Assembly: GCF_001429545.1 (NCBI RefSeq)
Contig: NZ_LMSP01000008.1
Coordinates: 50,445 to 114,444, forward strand
Direction of reading: 5' to 3'
Length of the DNA stretch: 64,000 nt
Source of the DNA: Paenibacillus sp. Soil787
Lineage (GTDB): Bacteria; Bacillota; Bacilli; Paenibacillales; NBRC-103111
Shown: one piece after another, positions 36,043 through 44,800 of the stretch
Layout: every line of letters starts with the position of its first letter
Numbering within the stretch: position 1 is the first letter of the stretch
Notes under the pieces: generated by a model
Seen by the model: the letters and a program-made list of their open reading frames with translations, nothing else
What the model was told of the DNA's origin: nothing
Database searches by the model: none
Position numbers and translations under genes: made by a program

Positions 36043-36543
36043 TTGAAATATACAGTGCAATATATACCTCTAAGTAAGATTAAGCCTGAAAGCATCGCTG
36101 CTAAGACCGCACTAAGAAATAAGGAGTTTAAAAAAGTTGCGCAAGATCTAATGCACCTGTTGATTGTGCGTAAAAGCAGAAAAGAAGGTGGTTACGTCAT
36201 CCTAGGCGGACATCATCATTTCGATTTCCTCAAAAAGCATACAAAAAAAAGTTCTGCTGTATGTCTTGTAGATGAAAGTAAGATTTCTGCAAGTGTAGGA
36301 ATATGGATTAATCGCTTCAGGAAACGACCACTGCCTTATGATATACCTGAAATCTCACCGGATCGGATTGCAGTTAACAGCTGGTCTATCATTCGTACTT
36401 TTCTGAAAAGGGAGCCCCGATTTCGCAGGCTTTCCCGAAGACAGCAATTGAAGGTACTTCGGCTTGGTATTCAATATAGGAAAACAACGATACGATCCAT
36501 GCAAGCAAAAGTAGAAGATCTATTAAAAAAGATTGTGCATTGA
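36043..36543 (+). CDS. ParB/Srx-fold-like protein of unknown function
   Basis: A 166-residue basic protein with a TTG start behind GAGGAGG. The first 70 residues follow the ParB N-terminal pattern: YIPLSKIKPES, LLIVRKSRKEGGYVILGGHHHFDFLKKH, with HHH where ParB proteins have GERR-like residues. The rest is basic and helical (KREPRFRRLSRRQQLKVLRL). Length is short for a chromosome-partition ParB and there is no ParA neighbour. It may be a small nuclease or DNA-binding regulator. Confidence 0.55.
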   Translation: MKYTVQYIPLSKIKPESIAAKTALRNKEFKKVAQDLMHLLIVRKSRKEGGYVILGGHHHFDFLKKHTKKSSAVCLVDESKISASVGIWINRFRKRPLPYDIPEISPDRIAVNSWSIIRTFLKREPRFRRLSRRQQLKVLRLGIQYRKTTIRSMQAKVEDLLKKIVH

Positions 36544-36547
36544 ATAC

Positions 36548-36640
36548 AAAAAAGGAAGGGGCTGCCGCGGTGAAGTGACCCCAATTGTTAGACACAGTCT
36601 AACAATTGGGGTGCAGTTCACGGGCAGCTCCTTCCTTTTT
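36548..36640. terminator. bidirectional terminator with inserted palindrome
   Basis: AAAAAGGAAGGgGCTGCC (from 36549) pairs with GGCAGCtCCTTCCTTTTT (to 36640). The stem lies between the convergent ParB-like and GT-C genes. A 50-bp palindrome sits in its loop. Without that insert the stem would close on a loop of about three bases. Confidence 0.85.
36571..36620. mobile_element. 50-bp MITE-like palindrome with IS3-type ends
   Basis: TGAAGTGACCCCAATTGTTA and the inverted TGAACTGCACCCCAATTGTT face each other around ACA. Both resemble ends of IS3-family (IS150 group) elements. CGG occurs directly on both sides (36568-36570, 36621-36623), fitting the 3-bp duplication of that family. No transposase remains. 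Confidence 0.6.
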
Positions 36641-36647
36641 CTCTAAA

Positions 36648-39600
36648 CTAAAAAAACGTCCATGACGTAGACCATTTTAGAAAATGGCTGACGTAGTTTT
36701 TATTGATGACAGCACCAGATAATATCGGATAAAACATGATAAACAGTAGAAGCACTGTGCCCAAATACATATAGATCCATTTTGCTCGAAGCTTCAAATG
36801 TTCATGGGCATATTTAATGACGTAAGTGATACATAGGATCATAAAAGGAACGGTTGCGAAAAAGTGGTAAATAAAGGTGAGCCGAGGCACGCCGACCCAT
36901 GGCAAATATTCTGCCGCTAGTCCGATAAGGACAACGATCATCCACTTATCTTTCGTCTTCAGGCTAATATAGATAGCTGCAAAAACGGCTAAGATACCGG
37001 GCCACCAAATGGCTGGATTTCCCATTGCGACAATGCTGGAAACTTGGTCCGGGGCGAGTGAAACTTGCCCATAGTACCAAATCGGTTTCCGAATAATGGG
37101 CCACTCCCACCATGAGGAGGCAAATGGATGGGTAGCTACAAGGTGACTGTGGTAGTTGTACATAGATTTTTGGAAAGAGAGTATAGCCGATAAGTCGTGT
37201 CCTGGTCCGGGAACATTTAAAAAGGGAATATAACTTAACGTGTAAATGACAACCGGGACAAGAGCGAACATGGCGAATGCCGTACAGATTGTTTTCCATA
37301 ATAAAGGACGAAAACTGTGAGCGAAAGTTTGCGTTTGACGAATAGCCGATGTGTTCGATTTATGTTTGGCTTGTGTTGTTAGAATAAGTGTTGTATGTCG
37401 ATATTCTTTATATTTTTCATATAAAACTAAGCCTAGAATAACGGCCAAACCGACTCCAGCGTAAAGATCAATCCATTTACAAGCAGCGCCGATACCAAAA
37501 AATAACCCGGATAAGCTAAGCGAGATCAATGCAGTTTTGAGTGGAGCTCGGCTGAGGCTGAGTACGTAATATTTGTACATAAAGTAGTACATCATCATAA
37601 TGAAAAATACACCGTATACATCAATGGTCGCAATCCTTGTCTGAGTAAAATGCATAAAATCGCAGGCCAGTAAAAAAGCGGCAATAAACCCGTATTCGGT
37701 TTTTCCGAACAATTTTTTAGCGAACAGATACATAAGCGGAATCATGGCAATGCCAAAAAGTGTGCCCACAATTCTCCATCCGAACGGATTCATGCCAAAT
37801 ATGGCGATACCCATGGAAATTAGCACTTTTCCTAGTGGCGGGTGGGTTGTTTCGTATGGCTCTATGCTGTGTAAATGCTCATAGGCTGTTCTGGCGTGAT
37901 AGATTTCATCAAAATACATGCTGTTCATAAACGAAGGTTGGCGTGGAACGGTGTCGGGTTCGTTAAATAGGTTTTGTGCTTGTGCCAAAGCATCATTGCC
38001 CATGTTCAATGGGATCTGTTTGAAAATAGGGATGGGTTCCTTCTGCTGATCGTTCATAAATGCAAGCTCATACAGCGATGCACCAGGTTTAACTACGGTA
38101 ATCTTAGCAAATTGCGCTGAGAAAGAAACAGACGACTGCTTCCACTGAAAAACGGTGCCCCCATTCAAGGTAATAGTGGTCACGGGTGTCCAATGGATCG
38201 TATCGTTCGACTGTTCGATTTGAAATTGGCCATCTCCGATACCGCCATACCACATGACACGATTGACGGATTCGATGTGGTTGAAATCTACGTAGAAGCT
38301 TTCTTGTGCTAGCTTTGGCTTCCAATCTTTTTGAGGAGCGCTGAATGAGCCGAGCTGGTATAGAGCAATGGCGGCGTACAGCAGCGTCAAACCGGTCATG
38401 GCAATTTTATCTTTTTTCGTTAGGTTGGTGAGCAGTTTCATTGGAGCTACGGCTTGCGCCGCATTCTGTTTGGACAGTGATTTAGGGAATTTGATCTCCT
38501 GCGGATCTGATTTTCTGGACTTAAAGTGCTGAACCTTGTTTCTGATGTAAATATCCCATCCTACATAAATGGCATAAACAGCTAGAATCACATGGCATAG
38601 GGACACTATCTTCATAAAAATATCAGGGCCATTCGTGAAATATTGCTGGTCCAAACTTAATTTGAATACATAAGCTACGTTAGCAAATTGGGTGAAGCTT
38701 AGCGAAATGAACAAATATAGGATTCTTTTATCTTTTATCCCTAAATAACTAATCAGTGAAAGCAGAATGACAGGATACCCATATCTCTCGTGCATACCGG
38801 TTTTGAATACGAAAACTAGCAAACAGACGAGAAATGCAGAATAGTAAAATCTCGAAGTGTCCCGACTTTTGAAAAACAAAAATGCGGTAATAGCTACAAT
38901 AGCCACTACAATTATATTTCCCCAAGTGTTCATACTCATAAAAAGCCACTTCGTTGAGGCTGGCGATCCGTTGAAGCCGAATAGGGTATACAGGTTAGCC
39001 GCATTCAAAGATGCGTAAGGATAACTTAGAAACATGGTTTTATACAGATCCAGAATCCAATACCATGGTTTGTGAAGTGAGAAGGGAAGCACGCCAAGGA
39101 CAAAAACAACTGCACTCATGGCAAGTGAAGAAACCCACGTTTTCACATTTTTTTGTTTGATTAATGGATACAGCAGCAGCGGGGTGAAAATAATCGCTTG
39201 TGGTTTGATCAGGAAGGCTAAGGCCAATATCCCAGCTGCTTTTGGAACTTTTTTATCGGTAAGAGCAATAATCATTAAGAAAACTACAAGTGTATAGACG
39301 GAATCAATCTGCCCCCAAACCGTAGAGTTTAGGTAGACACTGGGGTTTATGAGGTATAGGAAAGCAAATAGGGCGGAAACTTGATGGTTCATGTGTTTTT
39401 TGGCTAGTCCATAAATCAGATACGAAGTGAGAAGATCGGCAATGATGGCAGGGAGTTTGATCAAAATGACGGCAGCCGCTGATTGATAATTGAGAGAGAA
39501 AATATGCTTAATCGCCCCGATCACATAGAGGATGTAGATGTAGCCGGGGGGATAATCGACAAACATTTGATCATTGTAAAAGCCGGACAAGCCTGCCGAG

Positions 39601-40466
39601 AATGCATGCTCGGACCAAGCGCTGAAATCAATAAAATCAATGGGATGCCCTTGAATGAGGGGGGCGCCAATAATTCTTAGGGCAAAGCCTGCAAACATTA
39701 ACAGTCCGATATAGGTGGGAACAACGTTTTTTGGTTCTGTAAGTCTACCATTGTGGTCACTTGCTTTTGCTGCCATTCGAATACAAACAATTAGAAATAA
39801 GAGAGAAAATAATAGGGTAAATAGGAAAAATCCTGTATGAGAGCTCAGGTTGGCATGGTTAGTAACGGAACTGGGCTGATCGTCTGGAGAAACGGAAAAG
39901 ACTTGTACCCCAGCTGGAACAGCGGCCACTTCCTCCAGTGAAAAATCATCGAAATCAGCTGCGCCTGTATTCAAACTGCCATACCCTCCGAGGCGCACAG
40001 CAACGACAATCTCCTTCTGGTTGGCACCTGTTTTTCCATAAAAATTGACTAGTTCCCACTTCCCGTTCGTATCTTTGATGTCCCGGGACATGGAACCTAC
40101 GCCAAGTACTGAAATGTTAGCACCAGTCTTATCAGATCCGATACCGCTAGCCCTAACCCAACTGGAGAGCTTATAGATGGCGCCGGATTTTACTTGTACC
40201 CGCTGTATCCACCTGGCGTCATTAGGTTGAATATTATGTATGCGCAAAAAGTGGCTGCCTGCATGTGCCTGACCGCTTTCCAACGTAAATTTGCTCACAT
40301 CAGAGCCTTGCTGATAAGCATCTTGCGTCCATGCGGTTGGCTTATCTGATTCCACAGATTCAAATGAACCGTTTATTAATCCAATGCCATTCTCAATTGA
40401 GTACGCATTCAAACCGGGGATTAATAAAAATAAAAATAAAAAAAACAGTGCCAAGCTTTTCTTCAT
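36648..40466 (-). CDS. giant double GT-C membrane glycosyltransferase with carbohydrate-binding domains
   Basis: A 1272-residue protein. Order: signal peptide; CBM4/9-like beta domain (about 27-190, LINGSFESVESDKPTAW); a first GT-C module with about ten helices (about 210-660, VDYPPGYIYIL); an F5/8C-like beta domain (about 720-830); and a PMT/GT39-type module (about 860-1272) with FDEIYHARTAYEH and ETTHPPLGK. GT-C enzymes use lipid-linked sugars outside the membrane. It is encoded alone, opposite to the EPS cluster. Two GT-C modules plus binding domains in one chain is unusual. Acceptor unknown: protein or surface glycan. Confidence 0.75.
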   Translation of the reverse strand: MKKSLALFFLFLFLLIPGLNAYSIENGIGLINGSFESVESDKPTAWTQDAYQQGSDVSKFTLESGQAHAGSHFLRIHNIQPNDARWIQRVQVKSGAIYKLSSWVRASGIGSDKTGANISVLGVGSMSRDIKDTNGKWELVNFYGKTGANQKEIVVAVRLGGYGSLNTGAADFDDFSLEEVAAVPAGVQVFSVSPDDQPSSVTNHANLSSHTGFFLFTLLFSLLFLIVCIRMAAKASDHNGRLTEPKNVVPTYIGLLMFAGFALRIIGAPLIQGHPIDFIDFSAWSEHAFSAGLSGFYNDQMFVDYPPGYIYILYVIGAIKHIFSLNYQSAAAVILIKLPAIIADLLTSYLIYGLAKKHMNHQVSALFAFLYLINPSVYLNSTVWGQIDSVYTLVVFLMIIALTDKKVPKAAGILALAFLIKPQAIIFTPLLLYPLIKQKNVKTWVSSLAMSAVVFVLGVLPFSLHKPWYWILDLYKTMFLSYPYASLNAANLYTLFGFNGSPASTKWLFMSMNTWGNIIVVAIVAITAFLFFKSRDTSRFYYSAFLVCLLVFVFKTGMHERYGYPVILLSLISYLGIKDKRILYLFISLSFTQFANVAYVFKLSLDQQYFTNGPDIFMKIVSLCHVILAVYAIYVGWDIYIRNKVQHFKSRKSDPQEIKFPKSLSKQNAAQAVAPMKLLTNLTKKDKIAMTGLTLLYAAIALYQLGSFSAPQKDWKPKLAQESFYVDFNHIESVNRVMWYGGIGDGQFQIEQSNDTIHWTPVTTITLNGGTVFQWKQSSVSFSAQFAKITVVKPGASLYELAFMNDQQKEPIPIFKQIPLNMGNDALAQAQNLFNEPDTVPRQPSFMNSMYFDEIYHARTAYEHLHSIEPYETTHPPLGKVLISMGIAIFGMNPFGWRIVGTLFGIAMIPLMYLFAKKLFGKTEYGFIAAFLLACDFMHFTQTRIATIDVYGVFFIMMMYYFMYKYYVLSLSRAPLKTALISLSLSGLFFGIGAACKWIDLYAGVGLAVILGLVLYEKYKEYRHTTLILTTQAKHKSNTSAIRQTQTFAHSFRPLLWKTICTAFAMFALVPVVIYTLSYIPFLNVPGPGHDLSAILSFQKSMYNYHSHLVATHPFASSWWEWPIIRKPIWYYGQVSLAPDQVSSIVAMGNPAIWWPGILAVFAAIYISLKTKDKWMIVVLIGLAAEYLPWVGVPRLTFIYHFFATVPFMILCITYVIKYAHEHLKLRAKWIYMYLGTVLLLFIMFYPILSGAVINKNYVSHFLKWSTSWTFF

Positions 40467-40569
40467 AATTCACCTGCCAGTTTATGTATATTGCTTATAC
40501 GCGTATTATCTTGGACGAGATCAATAAAGTCAATCAACTTTTTCCTTTGAAAAATTGATGTAATGGACG

Positions 40570-40800
40570 CGCGGGATAGTCAGCCGAGAAGTCAATTTCT
40601 GACTTCTCGGACTTAGTGGGCGAGCTTTGGCTCGCAGAAAATTGTGCGCAAGGTCGTCGGATCGGCCGCCACCGGGCGCTAGCGCACAAAAATTGTGCGC
40701 AAGGTCGTCGGATCGGCCGCCACCGGGCGCTAGCGCACAAAAATTGTGCGCAAGGTCGTCAGATCGATCGCCACCGGAAGCTAACCTACAAGGTAGTACT
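40570..40800. repeat. palindromic hairpin plus three 51-bp tandem repeats
   Basis: CCGAGAAGTC-aatttct-GACTTCTCGG at about 40578-40610 matches the core hairpin of the first repeat array. ATTGTGCGCAAGGTCGTC then recurs at 40641, 40692 and 40743, giving exact 51-bp units with GCGCACAA-aaa-TTGTGCGC hairpins between them. Fifty-one bases is 17 codons, so the frame stays open on either strand, but no ribosome-binding site supports a gene. Confidence 0.85.
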
Positions 40801-40938
40801 TCTTTCATGTGGTCACTCAACTTTGAGCGGTTTCGATACGATAGAGGTTTATTCATTGGTTGAGTTTTGCTGATGAGTCAATCAATCCCAACCAGTCTCT
40901 AACCGTATTTTCGATAGCTTTTGTCGGCGCGGGCCAAG

Positions 40939-41340
40939 TTATGAAAGCAACTTCATCTCACTTAATTTATCAAAAATGACTTGGCAAACAGGAGAGACAC
41001 GATCCCGGTCATGATAGGTTAACCAGACCAACTCATCTATTTCAGAAGCTGATCTCAGCTCTCCTTCAAAATCCCCCGTGTAACATGTCATTTTTACTTG
41101 CATACCTTCCGATTTACCATGCGCCCCAGCTTCGAACGTGCCAAAATACAAGACGGTTTCTGGCTTTATTCGAACGGATAATTCCTCTTCTATTTCTCTT
41201 AAAAGAGTGTCGATATCGGTTTCATCGGGTTCTCTTTTTCCGCCAGGTAAATAATAGATGTCTTTTCCTTTGGAACGAGCGCCTAATATTTGACCATCAA
41301 CAACGTATATCCAAGCAATTTTATCTATGAATGTAGTCAT
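40939..41340 (-). CDS. NUDIX hydrolase
   Basis: A 133-residue NUDIX protein. The box reads GGKREPDETDIDTLLREIEEEL at about residues 32-53, with the REIEEE metal core intact. It hydrolyses a nucleoside diphosphate linked to another group; which one cannot be told. Single gene. No membrane segments. Confidence 0.85.
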   Translation of the reverse strand: MTTFIDKIAWIYVVDGQILGARSKGKDIYYLPGGKREPDETDIDTLLREIEEELSVRIKPETVLYFGTFEAGAHGKSEGMQVKMTCYTGDFEGELRSASEIDELVWLTYHDRDRVSPVCQVIFDKLSEMKLLS

Positions 41341-41557
41341 CCAGTACTCCTTTAGATTATTTTTCTGAAATTATAGCATAACGGCATATAAGAGTGAACT
41401 AATTGATCAGGCTGCTCGGCGGGCAATTGATTATAATTGAAGTAACAGGAGATTAGTTTTGAAAAAGGTATTTCAACAAATGAAACCGAAATAGATATAG
41501 TGTAGGGAGAGTATGGAAATGCACTATCATGTACCACGTTGCACTGGATGGCCAAAT

Positions 41558-41590
41558 AAAAAAAGGTCAACCCGTTAAAACTGGCTGACC
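41558..41590 (-). terminator. terminator of the pentapeptide/YkgJ-like gene
   Basis: On the minus strand GGTCAGCC pairs with GGGTTGACC around AGTTTTAAC, followed by seven T residues. The rest of 41341-41605 shows no gene. Confidence 0.8.
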
Positions 41591-41605
41591 TAATTATATA
41601 ATGTT

Positions 41606-42484
41606 CTATGCTCTGAAAGTGGACCAGTGCATTGGTCGAGTGAGCGACGGTGGTAACTTGGTGTCGCCATCTCCCTTCGCCGCGTTGAGTTGGGCTTGGG
41701 TGAGAAAGATACTATCGGTGAGGTTAGCACCGCTAAGATCAGCGTCACGGAAATCAGCCCCGATGAGGTCAGCCACTCTCAGGTCGGCACCTCTGAGGTT
41801 AGCTGCAATAAGGCAGGCCCCTCTCAAGTTAGCGCCTCTGAGGTCGGCGCCTTTGAGGTTGGCACCGATGAGGTCTGCTCCTCTACCGTAGGTCTTCTTA
41901 CGCCCAGCGGGGTTCTTCTGCTTGCGAAGGGATTCGGCTCGCACCAACTCGCTCGTCCGTAGAAGCAGAACATTGACATCGGATCGGTGAGCTGCCACGT
42001 CCAGTTCCATGAGAGATCCGGCACTTAAGTGAGTGAGGCGTTCTGTATCGTCGAGTGCAGTGCTGAGTTCACCGTGGATAGGACGGGCCGGCTGCAATGT
42101 CAGCGCTTCACTCAGATACCAAAGCAGCTCATGGAGTTGCCGCATGATCGGGAACACCTCGAACATTTGCTTCGCGGACCCTGGAACTTGACGCCAGTCG
42201 TGTCCGCCGAAGGTACCATGGGAAACCTTTTGCCCCGCGCCGAAGCAGTCGTAAACCGTACAACCTCGAAAGCCCAGCTGTCTGAGGTTAGTGTGAACGC
42301 CGCAGCGGAAGTCCGCTTGCAGGTTCGGACAAGGCTGGCCGGCATCTTTGTCGATCGCGAAGTCTGACGAAGCCGCGTAGGGCAGTGCGACACAACACAA
42401 GCCGAAGCAATTCTCACAGTCGGATTGCAGACGGAGGGGATTCCTGCCGTTTAAAGTTTCTGCATATTCGTGATTCTCAGACAT
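41606..42484 (-). CDS. YkgJ-like cysteine cluster fused to pentapeptide repeats
   Basis: A 292-residue protein. The N-terminal half has [18 protein letters not shown] and CTVYDC, a cysteine spacing like the YkgJ family of putative metal/Fe-S proteins. The C-terminal part (about 205-270) is a run of A(D/N)LxG pentapeptides ([19 protein letters not shown]) forming a right-handed beta-helix. ATG 42484 follows GGGAGGAGG. GC content and codon use are clearly higher than in neighbours, suggesting transfer, perhaps from an actinobacterium-like donor. Confidence 0.75.
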   Translation of the reverse strand: MSENHEYAETLNGRNPLRLQSDCENCFGLCCVALPYAASSDFAIDKDAGQPCPNLQADFRCGVHTNLRQLGFRGCTVYDCFGAGQKVSHGTFGGHDWRQVPGSAKQMFEVFPIMRQLHELLWYLSEALTLQPARPIHGELSTALDDTERLTHLSAGSLMELDVAAHRSDVNVLLLRTSELVRAESLRKQKNPAGRKKTYGRGADLIGANLKGADLRGANLRGACLIAANLRGADLRVADLIGADFRDADLSGANLTDSIFLTQAQLNAAKGDGDTKLPPSLTRPMHWSTFRA

Positions 42485-42679
42485 TGTTAGCCTCCTCCCG
42501 CTATACCATAATCTCATACTTGTCTATTTTAATGGGCAAGGCTATGTGATGGTCATAGAATACTTTTTTATGGATAAATAATGAATGATTTATTCAATTC
42601 TATTATAGTATTACTGAAAATTTTTTCTGTCAATCTTTGTCTATGACTAGAGAGGGCTTAAACGAAGGAGTAGATATCT

Positions 42680-43276
42680 ATCAGCAGTAATTGGTTCGTT
42701 CATAATTATGATAGACTTATGAAACCCTTGGAGACCAAAAGATTTATAAATATTCGCTCCGAGTTAATTAACAAAGCAAAAGGAGAAGTCTTGGAAATCG
42801 GATGCGGAACAGGGATTAATTTCAGCTTCTATAAGAATGTGTCTGTAACAGCAATTGAGCCGAATCCACTTCTAAGGAAGACCTCGCTTGAGCGGGCTTC
42901 CGTAGCCAAAGCGCCTATCCATGTCATGGAAGGTTATGCTGAGCAATTGCCATTTGCAGATCATTCGTTTGATACGGTGGTTGGAACACTAGTTTTATGT
43001 ACGATACCCAACCCAGTAGAAGCGATTAGAGAAATAAGTAGAGTATGTAAGCCTACTGGAACCATTTTATTATTTGAGCATGTTCGACATGAAAATAGGC
43101 TATTGGGGAAGCTGCAAGATCTCCTGACTCCGATCTGGAAACGAGCTTGTGATGGGTGTCATTTGAATAGAGATACCATTCACTTACTGAGACAAGAAGA
43201 TATAGAAATAATTGAAATAAATAAACATTTAGGAAACATTTTTATAACCATTGAAGCTAGAAAAAAACAGATGTGA
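42680..43276 (+). CDS. class I SAM-dependent methyltransferase, probable ATC start
   Basis: A methyltransferase of the UbiE/phospholipid type. VLEIGCGTGINFSFY is the SAM motif, IEPNPLL follows, and FDTVVGTLVLCTIPNP is motif II/III. The first ATG (42719, 185 residues) has no ribosome-binding site. GAAGGAG at 42664-42670 fits ATC at 42680, which adds SSNWFVHNYDRLM; this kind of N-terminus (W..hNYDrlM.PlE) is expected in the family. No ATG, GTG or TTG exists in between, and TAG at 42671 closes the frame. The start is therefore likely non-canonical or mutated. Confidence 0.7.
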   Translation: MSSNWFVHNYDRLMKPLETKRFINIRSELINKAKGEVLEIGCGTGINFSFYKNVSVTAIEPNPLLRKTSLERASVAKAPIHVMEGYAEQLPFADHSFDTVVGTLVLCTIPNPVEAIREISRVCKPTGTILLFEHVRHENRLLGKLQDLLTPIWKRACDGCHLNRDTIHLLRQEDIEIIEINKHLGNIFITIEARKKQM

Positions 43277-43307
43277 GTATAAGTAGATAATAAGGGGATG
43301 TTTACAC

Positions 43308-44717
43308 TTGATATTGAAAGAACATCTAATCGATTCCTTTATGAATTTAACCTCAGATGGAATTGTCATCGTTGATGTGAATGGAAAAGTGTTAGAGGTG
43401 AATAAGAAGTTTGAAGAATTACATGGCTGGACAAGAGATGAAGTGATCGGGCAAGTATTGCCGATGACTCCTGATAAATATAAGGAAGATGCTCTTCGGC
43501 TCTATCAGTCTTTAATAGATGGACAGCAAATTTCGGATTTCGAAGCGTTAAAATTAAGAAAAGATGGTTCTACCTTTTATGCGAATGTGACGGTCTCCCC
43601 AATGAAAGATAACGAAGGAGCTGTTATTGGGTTTATTGGTGTGGAAAGGGACATCAGCGAAAAGAAAAGAGCCGATGAGGAGCTTTTAGAAAGAGAAAAG
43701 CAATTTAGAAGGTTGATTAAGCTTAATCCAGAACCCATTGCTCTGCATAAAGATGGTTTCATCCAGTTTGTGAATGATGCCTGTTGTACACTGTTCGGCG
43801 GTGTTTCCTCAGATGACTTCAAGGGAAAACCCGTCTATGATTTTTTCTGTTTATGTGATAAGGATTTCATTTTGGAGCGGCTTCAGTATGTGATGCAGTC
43901 TGATTCTTATACGGAGTTTAAGGAGATAAAGCTGCGAAAGATAGATGGAACTCTATTTGATGCCGAAATATCATCCATTTATGTCCACAAAAACATGGGG
44001 GATCCTATCGTACAGACCGTGATACGTGATCTCACTGAGCGCAAAAAGTCTGAAGAAGCCCTTATTAGATCAGAAAAACTGTCACTCATCGGTCAATTGG
44101 CAGCAGGGATCGCACATGATATACGTAATCCATTAACCTCCTTGAAAGGTTTTGTGAAATTATTAAAGGCGAAAAATGCAGACTACGTGGATGTCATGCT
44201 GGAAGAATTGGAGCATATTAACTATGTTGTCAATGAATTCATGACGCTAGCTAAGCCACATCTGAATTGTTATATGGAGAGTACTTCCCTAGGACTTGTC
44301 AAAAGTGTGGTTGGTTTTCTGCAACCTCATGCCCATCTCTACAACGTTCAAATACATATAGATATGGATCCAGACATACCCGCCATTTATTGTAACCCGG
44401 ATCAAATCAAACAAGTTTTAATTAATATTTTAAAGAATGCCATCGAGTCGATGCCTAATGGGGGAATTATTAAAATCGCTATCCGAAATCCAATCCAGCA
44501 AGGTGTGGTGATCCGCATCGAAGATCAGGGTATAGGCATTTCTATAGAGAGGTTATCCCAGTTAGGAGAACCGTTTTATACGACTAAAGTGAATGGCACT
44601 GGTTTAGGGCTTATGGTTTGTAAACGGATAATCGAAGGGCACGGAGGCAAATTGTTAATTCAAAGCAAAATTAATGAGGGTACTACGGTGGAAATCGAAT
44701 TGCCTTTTAGAAAATAG
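43308..44717 (+). CDS. PAS-PAS sensor histidine kinase (sporulation-kinase type)
   Basis: A 469-residue soluble kinase. Two PAS domains (about 8-120, ending VERDISEKK; about 125-245, ending VIRDLTERK) precede a HisKA domain with GQLAAGIAHDIRNPLTSLKG (H270), then ATPase motifs NILKNAIE, EDQGIGI and GTGLGLMVCKRI. The layout resembles KinA/KinE-type kinases feeding the sporulation phosphorelay. No response regulator is adjacent, so an orphan kinase. TTG start behind AAGGGGATG. Confidence 0.85.
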   Translation: MILKEHLIDSFMNLTSDGIVIVDVNGKVLEVNKKFEELHGWTRDEVIGQVLPMTPDKYKEDALRLYQSLIDGQQISDFEALKLRKDGSTFYANVTVSPMKDNEGAVIGFIGVERDISEKKRADEELLEREKQFRRLIKLNPEPIALHKDGFIQFVNDACCTLFGGVSSDDFKGKPVYDFFCLCDKDFILERLQYVMQSDSYTEFKEIKLRKIDGTLFDAEISSIYVHKNMGDPIVQTVIRDLTERKKSEEALIRSEKLSLIGQLAAGIAHDIRNPLTSLKGFVKLLKAKNADYVDVMLEELEHINYVVNEFMTLAKPHLNCYMESTSLGLVKSVVGFLQPHAHLYNVQIHIDMDPDIPAIYCNPDQIKQVLINILKNAIESMPNGGIIKIAIRNPIQQGVVIRIEDQGIGISIERLSQLGEPFYTTKVNGTGLGLMVCKRIIEGHGGKLLIQSKINEGTTVEIELPFRK

Positions 44718-44728
44718 CGCAAAAAACT

Positions 44729-44771
44729 AAAAACCGACTCTTCCGCATAAACTGCGTCAAGAGCCGGTTTT
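44729..44771. terminator. bidirectional terminator
   Basis: AAAACCGaCTCTT pairs with AAGAGcCGGTTTT between the convergent kinase and L25 genes. Confidence 0.8.
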
Positions 44772-44800
44772 ATTATTCCTGTTTCAGCGTGGCAATCACT

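Noticed and set aside
40638-40793. CRISPR-like appearance of three regular repeats
   Set aside because: Units are contiguous and identical over their full length, with no variable spacers and no cas genes.
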